Source: Symsagittifera roscoffensis (Eukaryota; Xenacoelomorpha; Acoela; Convolutidae). From it: a stretch of 64,000 nt of DNA. Location: contig NC_087066.1 in the NCBI RefSeq assembly GCF_963678635.1, positions 38,259,755-38,323,754 on the forward strand, read 5' to 3'. The translations under genes were made by a program, and so were the position numbers. This document shows positions 36,801 through 47,452 of this stretch, piece after piece (position 1 is the first letter of the stretch; every line of letters starts with the position of its first letter). The notes under the pieces are model-generated. The model saw nothing but the letters and a program-made list of their open reading frames with translations, ran no database searches and was not told the origin of the DNA.

Positions 36801-39800
36801 TAACGCCAAAATGATGAAAATTAAAACCAAGTTTTTATTTTAAACTTGGATTGATATTAGTAAAAAATGCAGCGCAAACATTTTAAGCATTTGCTCGATT
36901 GAAAAAGTGCAAGAAAAAGTGAATTATATGGCATTTGTATTTGTATAAAAAGCATTTGTATTCAAATTGGTGAAAAATTTGGGGAAAAACAATAAAAAAG
37001 ATTGTGTCCATTTAAATAAAAACGACCCCCTGCCGACCCAAAGGGTCCCCCCTTTGAACTATTTTCAGATATCCAATTTTGGCTGACTGACCCTAAAATT
37101 TTTCTAAAGGCGCCTTTGGCGCCAATATACACTTATTTTAAGGGGCGAGCGCGCGCCAAAAAACCCAATTTTTGGTTAAAATTTTCCAAAAAGTGCCAAA
37201 AAAACGCCTTTTTTGCCTGTTTTTTTTCACAATTTTGGCCAAAACTGACTTTTTAGTGCTTTGGTAGAGCTCAGAAAACCAATATGGTCGACCTAAAAAA
37301 AAAAAGGTCGACAAAATTTTGAACTTTTTTTGAAAAAACCGCCCCCCTCGAGAAAACCCTAGATCCGCCCCTGATTTCAATGATTATTTCATTAATAGGA
37401 TCTGTATGACTAGCATTCTGCTATATGGTAATTGTATGGCTATCATTAATCGATAAAATTTTAACCTTTGAAAATCTTTCTTTATTTCATTTCTTATGTT
37501 ATTTGTATTTATTTAGGTTCATCCCTGGTCGAGGAAAAAATTCGCAAGAATCAAAATGCAAAAATTTCAAGCTTCACATAGCATTGAATTTAACTAACGA
37601 AAATCAAGATTTCCAAGAAAGCGGGTTTTCGATGAAAAGCGAGAGCGCGAGAGCTTAAAAAAATCTAGCAGATCTAGGGAAGAAACTTATCGCTGATATT
37701 TCCTTGCGAGTAAAATATGCCTACGGTAACAGTGCCATCGCTAACAGTAAGCCATATCTAACAATATATGCCAAACCTTTGTTATTAAAAAAAATTCCAT
37801 AACTATCAGTTTCATAGCTAAAAGTGAGCCCCAAATGATGAAAATTGCCATACCTAAGCAAAAAATATATGCCATAGCTAACAGTGCGCCAAACCTTATG
37901 AAATATGCCATACCTAACTGTGGAACCCCGAATTTGAGTGAGCAACGGCTTCTCGTCAACATTTGGGGGGAACTTGAGGTTCATTGGGCAAGTCCTGTAG
38001 CTTATAGTCACTCGGGCGGCGCCCGCACGTATAGACTGCATAGCTAGATCTTCGGCCGAAAACGAAGAACCCACAATCAACAGACGCTTTCCTAAAAAAG
38101 GAAATTTATCTGAACAAAAAGTCAATTAGGAGTTTTTCATTAGAAAGTTCAGGTATCGCGACAACAACAAAAGACAACTCGTGAAATTTGAAAATAATTT
38201 ATAAGTTAGGAATTTCGGTTTAAAAACCGGCTCAAGATTTCGTATAAAGTCCTACCCTATGTTGGCAAGCTCTCAACACGTTGGCGCGACTACGGCGGTG
38301 AGTATATTGCGAGTTGTCTTTTAATTCGAGTTATCTTTTATTGCTAATTGTCTTTTGCCGCGACTTGTCGTATTACGGAAACTTTAAAAGCATGCAGCCG
38401 CTTTTTAGGGTTGTTTTTTTTTCTAATGTTTTATATATTGCAAAAATCTGAGATAATTAAAGCTGATTTAAACAGGTCGTTTCTCTCAAGCGATAAACTG
38501 CTGATGCCAAAAACAATCAGCAGTTTGTTGGTTACTTTGGTTACAGTAAGAAAAACAGTAGGTATCTGTTACAATAAAAAAACTATTTTGAGCACCTTTG
38601 TAACGATCAGCGTCCATGAAAAACTTGGCGTGAATCACAGTTCCCGGGAAAGTTTCTTCTCCTGGATACGAAACATAGTTCGGCTGAGTGTAGTGACCAC
38701 TTGCAATTATGACGTAATCGAATTGTTCTAGAAACTTCCGCTTGTTGTCGTCATTGAGATCACGCACGGTCACCTGGAATTTCTCGGCTTGCTCGTCGTA
38801 TGCGACCCAGTCGACCCAAGATTTGAATCTGATACAGTCTTTAAGACTGAAATGATTTGTTATGTCATTTAGATATTTCAAAACGAAATTTGAAGAAGGG
38901 AAACAATCGAAACCACAACTTTGGTCAAGTTGCTCCGTCTGCAGGCCACGTGATTTCTGACCATCAAGGTCACCCGATTGCGTATAGTCACGTGGTGCTG
39001 ACTGATTCAAATGATCATAGAGTGTTTTTTCAATGTCGAACAGGAAGTCGGGACACTCCAGGAAAAACTTGGGATTGTTTGTGACAAGGTTTCTGTACAT
39101 GGAGGAGTGAACAAGCATGCCGTCTTCGTCAATGCCCTCCACGTCCCTGGAAAAAAGACAAAACATGTGTTTTTTTGAGTTGAGACCCCTAACTTCGAGA
39201 GTTTACAATAAATATTGGTTTATACTCATTTGATGTTTAATTGAAATTGCCAAAAAAAATTGCAGCTCCCACTTTCCAGACCTTTTCAGAAGCATTTCAT
39301 AGCTAAGCCGAAGTGTGGCTCTCAAAAATTGTCAGAAAAGCCAGACAAAATTCTAGCATTCAACCCTCAGAAACTTTAAGGTTCGTTGAGATTTTAAGAA
39401 TGGAGTACGCAGCGAGATTCTCAATGCAATGGCAAGCGGTTCTTGGAGTGCCGTCTCAAAATTACTTGTTGTTCCGGCTTTCGAAGAAAGTGACAAAATA
39501 TTTCAACTCGGGTGGTTTTATCAAATTTAGAATTCTTAATTAGCCATGTTTGGACAAAACTTTTACCATCTGAAAGGTATTGACACCCTGATCTCAAATT
39601 TTTTAAAATATATATATTTTATTTGTGATCATTTTTCAAATTACCAGCCATAAAGTTTTACCAACTCATTGTTACGACTTCGAAATAAGAGCGGGTTATT
39701 TATGCTTTCGTGGTTTTTTTCATTCATTTTTTGCAATTAAAATTTTCTGGCAAAAAAAAATTTTTTGAGCCCAAATTAAAATATATTAGCATCTTTAGCA

Positions 39801-42800
39801 TTTATATATTCACCTAAGATCCTTTTTGTTAAATTATGGGGGTTTAAAAATTGCTAGTTTAGCCAATTTCAGATAATTAACGCGCGATCTATTTGTGCTA
39901 TAAGCGCGTGAGCGGAGATTGATTCTCGCTTGGGAATCTTTCCAAGTTGATTTGATGCATGCTAAATATGCCAACTCAAACTTTACTATGATTATATCAC
40001 TTTGTATTTTTCATAGCGTGCGCGGGATGACTTTTTAAAAATTGGAACTAAATTTTAAAACTCTTTTTTCAAAAAATTTCATTCTTCTTTTGAAAAGCAA
40101 ACACTACTCCAACGACAATAAAAGGCAGTCAAAGCAATTGCAGCTTCGCCCTGACACAAATAGTCTTGGTCTTTCGATTTTCGTTTTTGTTATATATATA
40201 TATATATTTACATATTTACATAAATACATTATATATATATATATATATATACATACATAAATAAATACATAAATACTTATATTCATATATACATATATAC
40301 ATATATACATTTATACATTTATACATATTTACATATATACATATATACGTTATATGGATTTTGATTGTTTTATTAAGTGTCTACTCTATGACCTGTCAAT
40401 TTCGTACTACGTAACCAGCTTGAAAGTTCAGTAATTTACTTTAAGTATTGTAAAGCAATGGAAAGAGGAAAAAAGGGTCGACGTCAGATTTCGAATCCCT
40501 TCTTAACTTTTTGTACATATTTACACCAAAACGAAAATCGAAACACCAGGACTACTCCTGTCAGGGCGGAGCTCCAAATGTTTTGACTGCCTTTTGAGGT
40601 TCTTGGAGTAGTGTTTGCTTTACAAAAAAAGAACGAATTTTTCTGAAAAAGAACAATTTAAAATTAAGTTCCGATCCTAATTTAAAATCATATTGCACAA
40701 GTTATGCAAAATACAAAGTGATATATTCATTGCAACGTTTTAATTAGCTTGTTTAGTGTACATCAATTCAACTTGGAAAAATTCTTAAGCTGGAATCAAT
40801 TTCCGCTTACGCGCTTATAGCACAGAATATACCGCGCGTTAACTGTCTGAAATGTATGCCTGGCGTGATTTTTTGAAACTCAGACAAGTTTTACAAAAGC
40901 TGACAGCGTATGGATATCGATCCAGAAATCTTTAATTTGCCGAGCGTGTATGATTGCACTAGGTTTACGTTGACGGCATTACTGCTCAAAAATACTTTGA
41001 TAGTTTCAAAACGCGAATTACTTATGCGTAGCAAATTATGCGCAATCATACCATTCCCAAATTGAATTAGGGCCAATTTTAAAGGAAAACGTTATTTTTA
41101 TTCAAATGCTAGCACATGCAATTGATATTGGCAGTACTTAGTTTATGGTTTATCAACATTTTTTGGAGTTAAAACTATTCGTCAGGGCTGTGCATTGATA
41201 TACAATTGGCTTTTGGATTTTTATTTAGTTTAAAACAAAAACTGGTTAAGCTTCCAAGTAGTGAGATTATAAAAAACAAACAGGTTTGACAATTCGCTGA
41301 GTCAATAAAAAATCAGAAAAATTCATGACGCCGCGCTGTGGAATGTTTGTCTGTTAAACAACCGGCATCAATTAAATTGACCATTTTTGAATTTTCAACT
41401 TTCGCTGATTTGTACTAATTTATTTGAACTAATTTAATTGAATTAATTTACTTGATTTAATTTAATTTCGAATTTTTAACTAGCTTTTTTTGACAGATTT
41501 TTAAAATCTCATTCAAAAACTACTGTTGACTTGAGCTTAAATTTGAAAAGCTATTTAACTTGTGATTCTTTTTCGTAAACTTATGGGTGTTTATAGATTG
41601 CCATTTTGGTCAGCTAGGGATAATTAAAGCGCAATAAGCGGAGATCCAATCTCTCAGAAATCGTTCCAAATTGGTTGAAGGAAGCTTATTTGCCCTAATT
41701 GATTTGTAATGGAGCGAAATCAAACAAGACTACTCGTATCAGGGCGAAGCCATGAATGTTCTGACCGCCTTTTAATGTTTATGGAGCAGTAATAACATTT
41801 AAGAAATTAAATGAAATTAAACGAAATGAAAATTTTTATTTCTAAAATTTGAATTTTTTTAATGAAACTCATCCCCCCACATGCCATATTAAGTAAAAAG
41901 GATAGATTTCGCTCCTTGTAACAAATCAATTATGGCAAATAAGCTTCTTTCAACCAATTTGGAACGATTTCTAAGACGGATTAACTCTCCGCTTACGCGT
42001 TAATAGCGCGAAATATATCGCGCGTTAATTGTCCCAAATTGGCCAAAATGGCAATCTTTAAACCCCCGTAACTTTACGAAAAATGATCACAGGTGAAATA
42101 TCTTTTCAAATTTAAGCTCAGGACAACAATATCTTTCGAATGATATAAGAAAATTCAGTCAAAAATGGCTAGTTAAAAAGTCAAAATTTGTCTGAAGAAA
42201 AAAAAAACCCACCCCGAGCACAAATATTCCGTTACTTTCGTATCGAAAGTCGGAACAATAAATTAAATCATTCCATCACTTGTACTTTATATGGCGTGTG
42301 GGGGGATGATTTGCACAAAAAAAATCTTGAATTTCAGTTGTTTTTTTCTACATTTAATTTTTTCATGTTATTAGTGCTCCATAGACGTTAAAAGGCAGCG
42401 CATTCTTTTCAGTGATTTGGGATCAATAAAAATAGCATTCAACATACTTTTGACTCAGTCGAACAACTTTTTTTGGAACTGTTGTACTTCGGCACCGTTG
42501 TACTCCCATAGTGTGGCTAATTTGGAAGAATTAGTAACGCGCGCTATGTTTTGATCATTAATGCGTACGCGGCTGTTTAATACAGCCTAGAAGTCTTTGC
42601 AATTAGATTTGAGTCAAGCTTCTAGGAACTATTCATAGGTCGGTAGACGCCAAAAAAACGAGCTGGTTTGGGCGAATTCTCGAATATTCTGACTGCAGTT
42701 AAAATTCCAACTAATATCAGGCTAGTTTAAAGTTTTTGGCTGCAAAGTTATCAAAAAAACCCTCCCACGCTTTTTTATCCCTCCCACGTTTTTTAAAGAC

Positions 42801-43689
42801 CAAAGGTGCGTATTTACTATCTTGTGTTTTAACAATAAGACCAAATTATTTGCCCAACTTTAATTCGGGGTGATTTTTTCTGCTACAAAAAAGTCAATCT
42901 GAAAAAAGTCTTTTTCTCATATATTTTATTGAAAGCTTAGTTTTCAAAATTCTTGAAAGATTCTATTTTTTCTTAGATCTGATACGGGCTTGCTAGTTGA
43001 ATTTGTGATTTCATTAACTTTTTTAACTGATTGCAAAATACGGGGGTCAAGTTTGAATTTCACGTGGGTTTTTGACTTACAAAATGATTAAAGCTTAACG
43101 TAACAAGCTTTACACTCTAAATTTTGAGTTGAAAGGACACCCTTAGTTTTTACTGCCATTAAAATTTAGTGATCAACTATTTGATTGCAGATTTCCATAA
43201 AAACCACACTTTGACCTTGTAATTTCGGAACGGAAAAACAACGTCTCTGTATCTGCAGATTTAACAGAAAAACAAATTATCAGTTGCAAAAACGGTAACT
43301 TCAAACAAACAATTTTTGAGCCACAAAATATAGCGTTTCTTGTGTTCTAATGATAAGACCAAATTACTTTTTTTTTCATATGATTTTGCCAGAACAAGAA
43401 AAATTAGAAAACTTTTCTACCTGAAGTTCCACATGCCTCCCACTTATTCATGTCTTTCGTAGCAAACTACTTGGAACTTCCCGCCCCTTTCCATTTCCCC
43501 TTCAATCTGTGAATCCCCGCCTGCTCCGCCTCTTCCCTCTCCCTTGGCCCCTGGATGCGACAAACTCTGAAGAGCCCTCAACGTCATCAACCCAGAAGGT
43601 CCCGCTCCAATCACACATATGCGCGTCAGGTTTGACTCGCTGTCGTGCAATTTTGACTGACGATTCATGATTTCAGGCTCAATTTTCAT
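33611..43689 (-). CDS. Flavin-containing monooxygenase, trimethylamine-monooxygenase type (six exons, in-frame stop)
   Basis: The predicted enzyme uses FAD and NADPH to N- or S-oxygenate small nucleophiles; its closest resemblance is to trimethylamine monooxygenases, which make TMAO. Motifs in order: FAD-binding VIGAGPSGL (exon 1), GGMWNF at the exon 1 end, HSSMYRNL, the FMO signature FPGTVIHAKFF (exon 2), NADPH-binding IVGSSFSAED with ISYRTCPM (exon 3), and CTGYLYEFPY plus YIGVQNLAYTFPLFWLQ (exon 4). The sum of exons is about 495 codons, compared with about 450 in bacterial relatives. The extra residues are a Gly/Glu-rich insert in exon 1 and about 30 residues in exon 2. Introns are roughly 0.5-4.3 kb and full of repeats. 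The exon 1 TAA at 43444-43446 breaks the frame, so the locus may be a pseudogene, a null allele or a base-call error. Start chosen: ATG at 43687-43689; another Met lies seven codons downstream. Confidence 0.88.
34436..34522 (-). CDS. FMO exon 5
   Basis: Short 87-bp exon placed by homology: DVQLPPLAEMVEDTEREEQA follows the IIRG of exon 4 as in family members. The acceptor TTGAAG|GTGACG has a poor pyrimidine tract; the donor CCTAG|GTGAAC gives phase 1. Confidence 0.7.
   Translation of the reverse strand: MTCNCLLWLRWWKIRSEKNRPGQHTTAS
35274..35288. repeat. Poly-C run
   Basis: Fifteen consecutive C in FMO intron 4. A simple homopolymer, possibly length-variable. Confidence 0.85.
35885..36001 (-). 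repeat. tRNA-derived SINE head
   Basis: On the minus strand TGGCTGAGTGGTTAGTGCG is a good pol III A box of a tRNA, followed by a CTCAT anticodon-like segment and a degenerate B box (AGATCCGAGAC, at 35936-35925). The arm pairing is broken by an insertion, so it is not a functional tRNA gene. It lies in FMO intron 4. Confidence 0.45.
36110..36185 (-). repeat. Possible second tRNA-like SINE fragment
   Basis: Minus-strand ACTCTAGTGGTCAGCGTAG resembles a tRNA A-box region, followed by TACGAACC. Short and weak. Confidence 0.25.
36511..36752 (-). CDS. FMO exon 4
   Basis: Acceptor TTTGTTCAG|TTTCCG, donor AGAG|GTAAGA, phase 1. Encodes FRDGSSCDYDVIIYCTGYL, the conserved ATG/CTGY motif, then MPLYRQVVLPTNPRVMYIG and the YTFPLFWLQGHFCAQIIRG block, which aligns with the same region in trimethylamine monooxygenases. 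Confidence 0.9.
37021..37373 (-). mobile_element. hAT-type MITE, one end truncated
   Basis: Same family as 55431-55864, in opposite orientation. The terminal CAGGGGCGGATCTAGGG is intact at 37373. The other end stops at CAGGGGGTCG (37021), about 60 bp short of the expected terminus. It lies in FMO intron 3. Confidence 0.75.
37725..37920. repeat. Degenerate short tandem repeat at FMO exon 3 donor
   Basis: Several loosely repeated units of the type GCCATANCTAACAGTG and ATGCCAAACC occur between the exon 3 end and about 37725. The unit at 37905-37920 contains the splice donor itself. Confidence 0.6.
37914..38091 (-). CDS. FMO exon 3 (NADPH-binding)
   Basis: Acceptor CTTTTTTAG|GAAAGC restores codon GGA with exon 2. 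Encodes KRLLIVGSSFSAEDLAMQSI, the NADPH Rossmann motif, and ISYRTCPMNLKFPPNVDEKP. The donor I prefer is GTTAG|GTATGG (phase 2), which lies inside a degenerate tandem repeat in the intron. Confidence 0.88.
38596..39146 (-). CDS. FMO exon 2
   Basis: Acceptor TTTTTTCCAG|GGACG, donor AAAG|GTGCTC, phase 1. Encodes GIDEDGMLVHSSMYRNL, the substrate/flavin-domain middle section and FDYVIIASGHYTQPNYVSYP with the FMO signature FPGTVIHAKFF. A polar segment of roughly 30 residues (around SAPRDYTQSGDLDGQKSRG) has no counterpart in the bacterial enzymes I know and is probably a surface loop. Confidence 0.9.
39470..40190 (+). repeat. C element, left arm of an inverted pair
   Basis: Plus-oriented C copy (TTGTTCCGGCTTTCGAAGAA to CAGCTTCGCCCTGACACAAA) in FMO intron 1. 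Its right end is mirrored at 40530-40900. Confidence 0.75.
40191..40350. repeat. AT microsatellite (TA and ACATATAT/ATAAATAC units)
   Basis: Low-complexity dinucleotide and ACATAT-type tract at the centre of the inverted C pair. The open frames across it are meaningless. Confidence 0.9.
40530..40900 (-). repeat. C element, right arm of an inverted pair
   Basis: The reverse complement of the right half of the 39470 copy, including CAGGGCGGAGCT and the CGAAAATCGAAA block, separated from it by the AT microsatellite. Confidence 0.75.
41715..42262 (-). repeat. C element, full length
   Basis: Reads from ACTACTCGTATCAGGGCGAAG to TTTCGTATCGAAAGTCGGAAC. It is the clearest complete copy, about 550 bp, in FMO intron 1. 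A plus-oriented partial copy follows at 42262-42400, forming another inverted pair. Confidence 0.8.
42262..42400 (+). repeat. Partial C element
   Basis: Contains the ACTTTATATGGCGTGTGGGG and GTGCTCCATAGACGTTAAAA blocks in plus orientation, directly abutting the preceding minus copy. Confidence 0.65.
42401..43420. other. 5' part of FMO intron 1
   Basis: AT-rich intronic sequence, with a duplicated CCTCCCACG patch near 42771. No exon is expected here because exons 1 and 2 join in register. Confidence 0.5.
43421..43689 (-). CDS. FMO exon 1
   Basis: Encodes the N-terminal Rossmann strand ICVIGAGPSGLMTLRALQSL, then a Gly/Glu-rich loop, then VVCYERHE. The next codon is TAA (43446-43444), after which the same frame resumes with VGGMWNF, a conserved FMO segment. 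The donor is AG|GTAGAA, phase 2. The exon end is secure because joining to exon 2 recreates the family's WNF-x-x-x-G-D/E-E-D-G spacing. Confidence 0.85.
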
Positions 43690-44520
43690 AATCAAAGAAA
43701 GTGTGAAGGAAACTCTTAAACGTTTTCCTTAATTTTCAATAATCTAATAACTAAATGATCAAATGCAGTCAATTTTTAATAAAATGCAGATTCCAGATTA
43801 TAATTATCATAAAAATGAACATTGATTTCAAATAAACTCGCTTGACCTTAACCACAAAAATTTGAACGCGAAACAAAATAACAAACTTAATTGTGCTTTC
43901 AATCTGCAATAACAAAAAGTTAATTCGACAATATCTGTCAAAGACCGCCGTTCTCAATTTGATCTGATATAGTAGCGAAAAATTAAAACTGACAGAAATA
44001 ATTGAGCAATCAGTTAAGTTTGAACAATTTTTGCATGCAAATTTGAAATTTAGGTGACATTGAGTCATAATTTCTGTCTGAAAAGTTAGCTTTTGCATGC
44101 AAAATTTTTCTGAAATAAGTAATTTGCTCTTTTCAATTAAGTTTGCCTGTTCCATTCTTTTACACCTCTCTATAGAGAGTTACAAAAAGCTGGAACAGAC
44201 AGAATAATTAAAAAGCGAGAATGACATATAGCTTTTAACAAACTTATCGGAGGTCTTAAGTTTTTGAAATAGTTCTGACCTTCAAATTTAAAATAAATTG
44301 GAATACTTCTTTCATGTTTTGCGTTTGCTTTTTTGTCGGCGTTTTATGTGTTTTTTTTTGCTCCGAAAAATTACTTGGCAAATCGCTGTTCAATGAAAAA
44401 TTATTCTTAGTTGTGCTTTTGAAAATAGGCAAAAAAATCTCTGAAAACGTGCAAACAGTTTGCATTGCTCTTTTGACAGTTCAAATACAGTTTTAAATTC
44501 GATTTTAGTTTTAAATGTCC
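43690..44520. other. Region upstream of the FMO gene
   Basis: Likely 5' flank of the minus-strand FMO. AT-rich, with a small CTCTCTATAGAGAG palindrome near 44166. No TATA element or start site can be fixed by eye. Confidence 0.4.
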
Positions 44521-44522
44521 AA

Positions 44523-44765
44523 CCCCCCCCCCCCCAACGCCCAACCCCCCCCCCCCCCAAACTGTGGGGGGGGGGGTAAGTTGGGAGGGGAGGGATGTAA
44601 AGTCTACGAATAAATAATACCCCATAAGGGGGGGGGTGAATGGCGGTTGTGGTGAACTGGCTGGCAGGGAGGAGTGGGGGGTACAAACGAGGAGGAAAAC
44701 GGGGGGTGGGTAAACAGGGGTGTAAACAGGGAGGAAAACAGGGGGGGGGGGGGGGGGGGGGTTGG
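44523..44765. repeat. Poly-C/poly-G tracts, quadruplex-prone
   Basis: Two C runs and a G run at 44523-44576, further GGGG clusters, and 21 consecutive G at 44741-44761. Opposite-strand runs close together could pair with each other or form quadruplexes. Pro/Gly-rich open frames here are artefacts of the tracts. Confidence 0.8.
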
Positions 44766-45179
44766 TAAACGGGGTAAATAAGACAAAAAGTATAAAAGTT
44801 GAAAAGTGAAATGTAAAATTTTATGAAACCTAATACGTATCAACTACACTAAACAAGAAATGCGATAACTTTGAAAAAAATATATATAAAATTTCATGAA
44901 TAACCTCTCGAAAAAATCCATTAAACTGATTTTAACCAATTAAAAGGGATATTTAAGAAAATAAGAAATTTAATCAATTTTTAATGGATTATATTGATAT
45001 CAAAAGCACTGGCATTATAGTCCATTTTTGATGAATTATAATCGATTATTCTCGTAATTTTATAGATACTGACTATAAAAGGACAATATAATCGATTATC
45101 ATCCATGAAAGTCTAGTGCGGGTACTTTTGAAAATAGGCAAAAAGATTCCCCAAAAACTGCTCAAAACTGGCAGATACC

Positions 45180-46032
45180 TCTTTTTGTTCCGACTTTCGA
45201 AGAAAACGGAATATTAATGCTCGATGTGGTTTTTTTTTCAGTCAATTTTCGCCGATCGAAATAATAGTTTTCGGCAAGAAATTTTTATACCCCATTGAAG
45301 ATATCGACTTCTTGAGTTCAACTCTGAAAAGATATTTAACCTCCGATGAATTTTTGTAAAGTTCTGGGGGTTTGAAATTTGCCAAACTGACCATGTTCTG
45401 CTTCAAATTATGCGCGCTTTGAACAATTTATGAATTTATTCATATTGCTGAGAGTAACGCGAATTATTTATGCGTGGCGAATTGTCCGGCAGAACAAAAT
45501 CTTTCCAAATTGAATTGAGGCTAGCGGTGGCGTCCCTTATGCTTGAAGGACCGAATGCTTGAAGTTTAGTATAGCTTACTTTCAGCCAATCAGAACTGAG
45601 TATTCAAAATCTCCAAGTAAATCGTAAAAATCTTGAAGCAAGAAAATAAACCAGGCCAATAGTGATAATAATGACCGATTAGATAATAAGCAGATAAGTT
45701 TTCAAGAATGAAAAGTTCTTATGAACTTGAACTCATAAATATTGATGTTTATCTGAATAGTTTTGCGGTTGTAACCCGCAATTTGTAATTTTTTCGATTG
45801 TGATTGGCTGAAATATTTCAAGCAATCGATCCTTCAAGCATGAGAACCATCCCCGAGGCTAGCTAATCAGATCGGTCTTATTATTTCGTACGACTAAACA
45901 TTTCACACTTTGATGTTGTTCAAACTTTGCAGGTTTTCAATATTTTCTTTTCCCAAAAACTATTCGGTATGAATTAAGGGACAGTCGAAAGATTTAGGGA
46001 GTTTCCCTGATATACAAGCAGTCTTGTTAATT
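45180..46032 (+). repeat. C element, long subfamily
   Basis: Begins TTTGTTCCGACTTTCGAAGA with AAACGGAATA and ends with TTTCCCTGATATACAAGCAG and TCTTGT. The centre differs from the short copies (TTATGCGTGGCGAATTGTCC) and matches those at 53948 and 61928. Confidence 0.7.
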
Positions 46033-47009
46033 GCGACTGTCTGTTCCAATTTTCTACAACTACTTATGAAAAGCTGCTGCAAAAACTGATTGTTGTACTT
46101 TGTTTTAACAAAGTGAATATACAGATCAGTTTTATCTTATTTATGAAAAAGTAGTACCTTAAGAATGGTAACGTGCGTTTGAGCTGAACAGTTAAGTTAA
46201 ACTTTTTTTGCAAAAAGTTAGCTCAGAGCTTTTCAGAAGTTGAATCTACAATTTAATGTACAAACATGCAAGCTAATCAACTCTATGCGGAGAAAAGCTG
46301 TAGTGCCACTGTTTCAATACTTACATGCAAAATTTTGGTTTCTTTTCTGGGCTGGATACTGTTACCGCAAGTAACAAGCCCAGATCATAATGAGCCTCGA
46401 CAATCCAGCCTTCCGATAGGGAGCCAGTCACGAAACTTTTTCACCACCTCTTCTCTGAGCTTCAAATTGAACAAAAACTTCAAGCCAATTTTCAACCGAA
46501 ATGATAAGACTGATAATACTTTCGTGAGAAAAACAAAAGCTCGATCATATAGCTTGTCTTGTCATCTTTAGCAAGTTAAGCAGGAGCATTAAGTCTCGCC
46601 TTAGATCATTGATCTGTTTGATCCTCTTTATGTATAAAATGATGATTAAAAAAAAGATTACTCGTAGAGATAATTTAAAACTAAATGAAAACTAATTGAG
46701 TAACAAAATCTAGCAAAGGCTGAATTTAAGCTGCCTACTTGGTTGAGGGAAAAGTTAGTTTGTGCAAAATTAATTTTAATAAATATATGAAATGTTACTT
46801 CTCGCAGATCTGGAAATGTTTCATTTTACAACAAAAGGTTATTGAAAAAAAAAGAAAATGTATTTTTTTTCAAACTCGTTATTGACTTGAATGAGCGATT
46901 GCGGATAAAATTATGAACATTAAGAAGAGTCTTCACTTGACGCAAGGATGTTGCGGATTCCTCGTGTATAATCATTAAGGTTTCTTTTCTTCGAATAAAA
47001 CTTTTTGTT
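46033..47009. other. Spacer
   Basis: No recognisable gene. A 101-codon plus frame at 46266-46571 is basic, lacks motifs and resembles nothing I know. Confidence 0.4.
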
Positions 47010-47044
47010 AGGACTTTCGATACGAAAGAAACGGAATATGTGCT

Positions 47045-47257
47045 TGTTGTGATTCAGTATTTTTAGTATGTTATAACCTTGACCTCTATCATCTAATTAC
47101 GTACCAGTCAATGTAAACTCTACGAAGTCCAGTGGACTTCGGATCACTAGTTGCTCTTTTTAGACTACAGTCAGTTTTAACTCAACCAATACTTTTATTC
47201 TCTTTTAACCTTAGTTAGATACAATAGTTACCAGTGGTACATCTCAATTCTTTATTA
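47045..47257 (+). repeat. 5' LTR
   Basis: 213 bp, TGTTGTGATTCAG to ATTCTTTATTA. Differs from the 3' LTR at about five positions. The last base is also the A of the gag ATG. Confidence 0.95.
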
Positions 47258-47412
47258 TGGCGCAGTCAACAACTGATTCAAATCTGCGGGGAATACCCGC
47301 CTTTTGGCCGAACCACACGGTAGAACCTCCCACCCAATGGAACAACTGGATAGACCAATTCCATTTGGCTATTATCGCGAAGGAAAATTTAGACATAGGA
47401 GTCAGAAACTGA
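47257..47412 (+). pseudogene. Gag N-terminus, terminated by a stop
   Basis: An open frame of 51 codons starting at the LTR edge. It encodes a gag-like N-terminus with TQWNNWIDQFHLAIIAKENL, typical of gypsy gag around the first helix, and stops at TGA (47410-47412). The rest of gag continues in another frame from about 47453, so an indel or small deletion separates them. Confidence 0.7.
47258..47280 (+). promoter_or_regulatory. Primer binding site candidate
   Basis: TGGCGCAGTC immediately follows the LTR, as expected for pairing with the CCA end of a tRNA. I cannot name the tRNA. The site overlaps the start of the gag frame. Confidence 0.6.
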
Positions 47413-47452
47413 CCAACAGAGGAAAGCCAGGGAGGCCAGGAACAAAGAAACA

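Noticed and set aside
37138-37380. 80-codon minus frame
   Set aside because: Lies wholly inside the hAT-type MITE.
38348-39084. Plus-strand frames over FMO exon 2
   Set aside because: Antisense shadows of a well-supported minus-strand exon.
43421-43450. Frameshift rather than a stop explaining the FMO exon 1 break
   Set aside because: An alternative reading ending in NKWGG would require two compensating indels; a single substitution to TAA is simpler because the frame after it is already correct.
44390-44843. Pro- and Gly-rich minus frames
   Set aside because: Products of poly-C/poly-G tracts.
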